From assembly GCA_021151685.1 (NCBI GenBank), contig JAGKWS010000093.1, forward strand, positions 1 through 15,950: a DNA stretch of 15,950 nt, in the 5' to 3' direction. Below, one piece after another: positions 15,194-15,950 of the stretch (positions are counted from its first letter, which is position 1; every line of letters starts with the position of its first letter). Source of the DNA: Chitinophagaceae bacterium. GTDB lineage: Bacteria > Bacteroidota > Bacteroidia > Chitinophagales > Chitinophagaceae. The translations under genes were made by a program, and so were the position numbers. The notes under the pieces are model-generated. The model was not told the origin of the DNA, did no database searches, and saw only the letters and a list, made by a program, of their open reading frames with translations.

Positions 15194-15950
15194 TTAGCGC
15201 ATGTGCATCTTTTGCACTTCTTCTCTGTTATATATCTTTCTGTTGGGCTCCAGCAGGCTATCTGTACGTGGAGCGGTATCTTTGGGTAGCTCTGGTACTT
15301 GCATGGCACCCGTTTTGCGGTTGCCACCCTTATTTTCGGTGGCTGTATCTGTGCGCATCTGGAAATTTCCGATAGAGGATACATCACCTGTGATAACTGT
15401 GGCCAATGTTCTATTGTCAATTACTTGTTGTGGTTGCTTATTGTTCACAGGTCTTTTGTAGGGTATCACTGTATCGGCAGCACCAGAAAGTGTTATGGGT
15501 TGTATCGGAGTATCCCAATTAACTATCACCTTTGTCACCGTTACCTTACCATAGCCAGTGTATGTTACCTCCACATCACAGATACCGGGGTCCAGCGGTT
15601 CTATTATATAGTTACCGTCAAAATCGGTCATAGCACCACCTTTAGTAATGCCCCCTTGTAGTACTATGACCTTTGCCCCTATAACTGGTTGTTTGTTTTT
15701 GTCGAGCACAGTACCTGTTAACTTACCTATGCCATTGTAACTACCAAAGGGTGTCGTTGGTGAGGTTGTAACATGCCTGTTGGCCGGGCTTTGTGCATAG
15801 GCTGTGGTGCCTTGCACAAACAGGAGGGTAAGCCCCAGGGCCACTACTATACGGTATAACCTGCTGTGTGGCTGTGGCGGTATGTTTATTGGCCTGCTTA
15901 GTTGTGCAGCATGCAACCTGCCACAAACTCTGCCACGGTCTTTGGAAAAG
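15194..15950 (-). CDS. CarboxypepD_reg-like domain membrane protein (5' end beyond the right edge)
   Basis: The frame is open through the right edge, giving 252 residues of the C-terminal part. The visible start reads FSKDRGRVCGRLHAAQLSRP, which matches the VCGRF..xQL motif closing the Cys-containing N-terminal domain of a Bacteroidota family. An internal TTG at 15916 is therefore not the start. Next comes a membrane span (YRIVVALGLTLLFVQGT), then GKLTGTVLDKNKQPVIGAKVIV to VNWDTPIQPITL, a carboxypeptidase regulatory-like beta-sandwich of ~80 residues with the usual TDFDGNY turn. A polar, probably disordered tail follows, ending NREEVQKMHMR. The domain usually occurs in envelope proteins. The function is unknown. 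Confidence 0.8.
   Translation of the reverse strand, partial: FSKDRGRVCGRLHAAQLSRPINIPPQPHSRLYRIVVALGLTLLFVQGTTAYAQSPANRHVTTSPTTPFGSYNGIGKLTGTVLDKNKQPVIGAKVIVLQGGITKGGAMTDFDGNYIIEPLDPGICDVEVTYTGYGKVTVTKVIVNWDTPIQPITLSGAADTVIPYKRPVNNKQPQQVIDNRTLATVITGDVSSIGNFQMRTDTATENKGGNRKTGAMQVPELPKDTAPRTDSLLEPNRKIYNREEVQKMHMR

Overview
The window looks like a chromosomal segment of a member of the Bacteroidota, probably in or near the Chitinophagales. The evidence is a very large secreted protein with a type IX secretion (T9SS) C-terminal sorting domain, a bacillithiol-synthesis gene (bshC), a CarboxypepD_reg-like protein with the Cys-containing N-terminal motif seen in this phylum, and several upstream boxes matching the Bacteroidota promoter pattern TTG-N19-TAnnTTTG. 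The taxonomic placement is inferred from these features. I see no phage, IS element, CRISPR array, rRNA or tRNA.

Layout. (1) 1-586, minus: the first ~195 codons of bshC, running off the left edge. (2) 587-907: a divergent promoter region. (3) 935-5530, plus: a ~1531-residue surface protein with a signal peptide, a right-handed beta-helix, Ig-like domains, seven tandem ~74-residue BIG2-like repeats with two Cys each, and a T9SS sorting domain. A strong hairpin follows it. (4) 5639-7379, plus: three genes joined by 4-base ATGA overlaps, encoding a VOC/PhnB-like protein, a small exported protein and a polytopic membrane protein. The last two share a C-terminal domain marked by YYYDTSV. (5) 7418-7897, plus: a small exported protein of unknown function, convergent with recN. 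(6) 7904-9559, minus: recN (DNA repair). (7) 9736-10905, plus: a RlmI-type rRNA methyltransferase. (8) 12499-10923, minus: icd (NADP-dependent, eukaryotic-like type), then a small DUF4406/nucleoside deoxyribosyltransferase-like gene 17 bases downstream. (9) 13273-12653, minus: a RibD-C/dihydrofolate-reductase-family protein, ending in a candidate terminator that sits just upstream of the candidate icd promoter. (10) 13274-14224: ~950 bases without a credible gene, holding two diverged copies of a ~130-base direct repeat. Each copy forms a hairpin, and the two stems differ by a compensating base pair. (11) 14225-15064, plus: an odd protein with a lipobox and several membrane segments. (12) 15950-15194, minus: a CarboxypepD_reg-like protein that begins beyond the right edge.

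Most genes are housekeeping or envelope functions and do not form one pathway. The parts that look least described are the paralogous YYYDTSV pair in the VOC operon, the disulfide-patterned repeat adhesin and the structured repeat family at 13440-13798.
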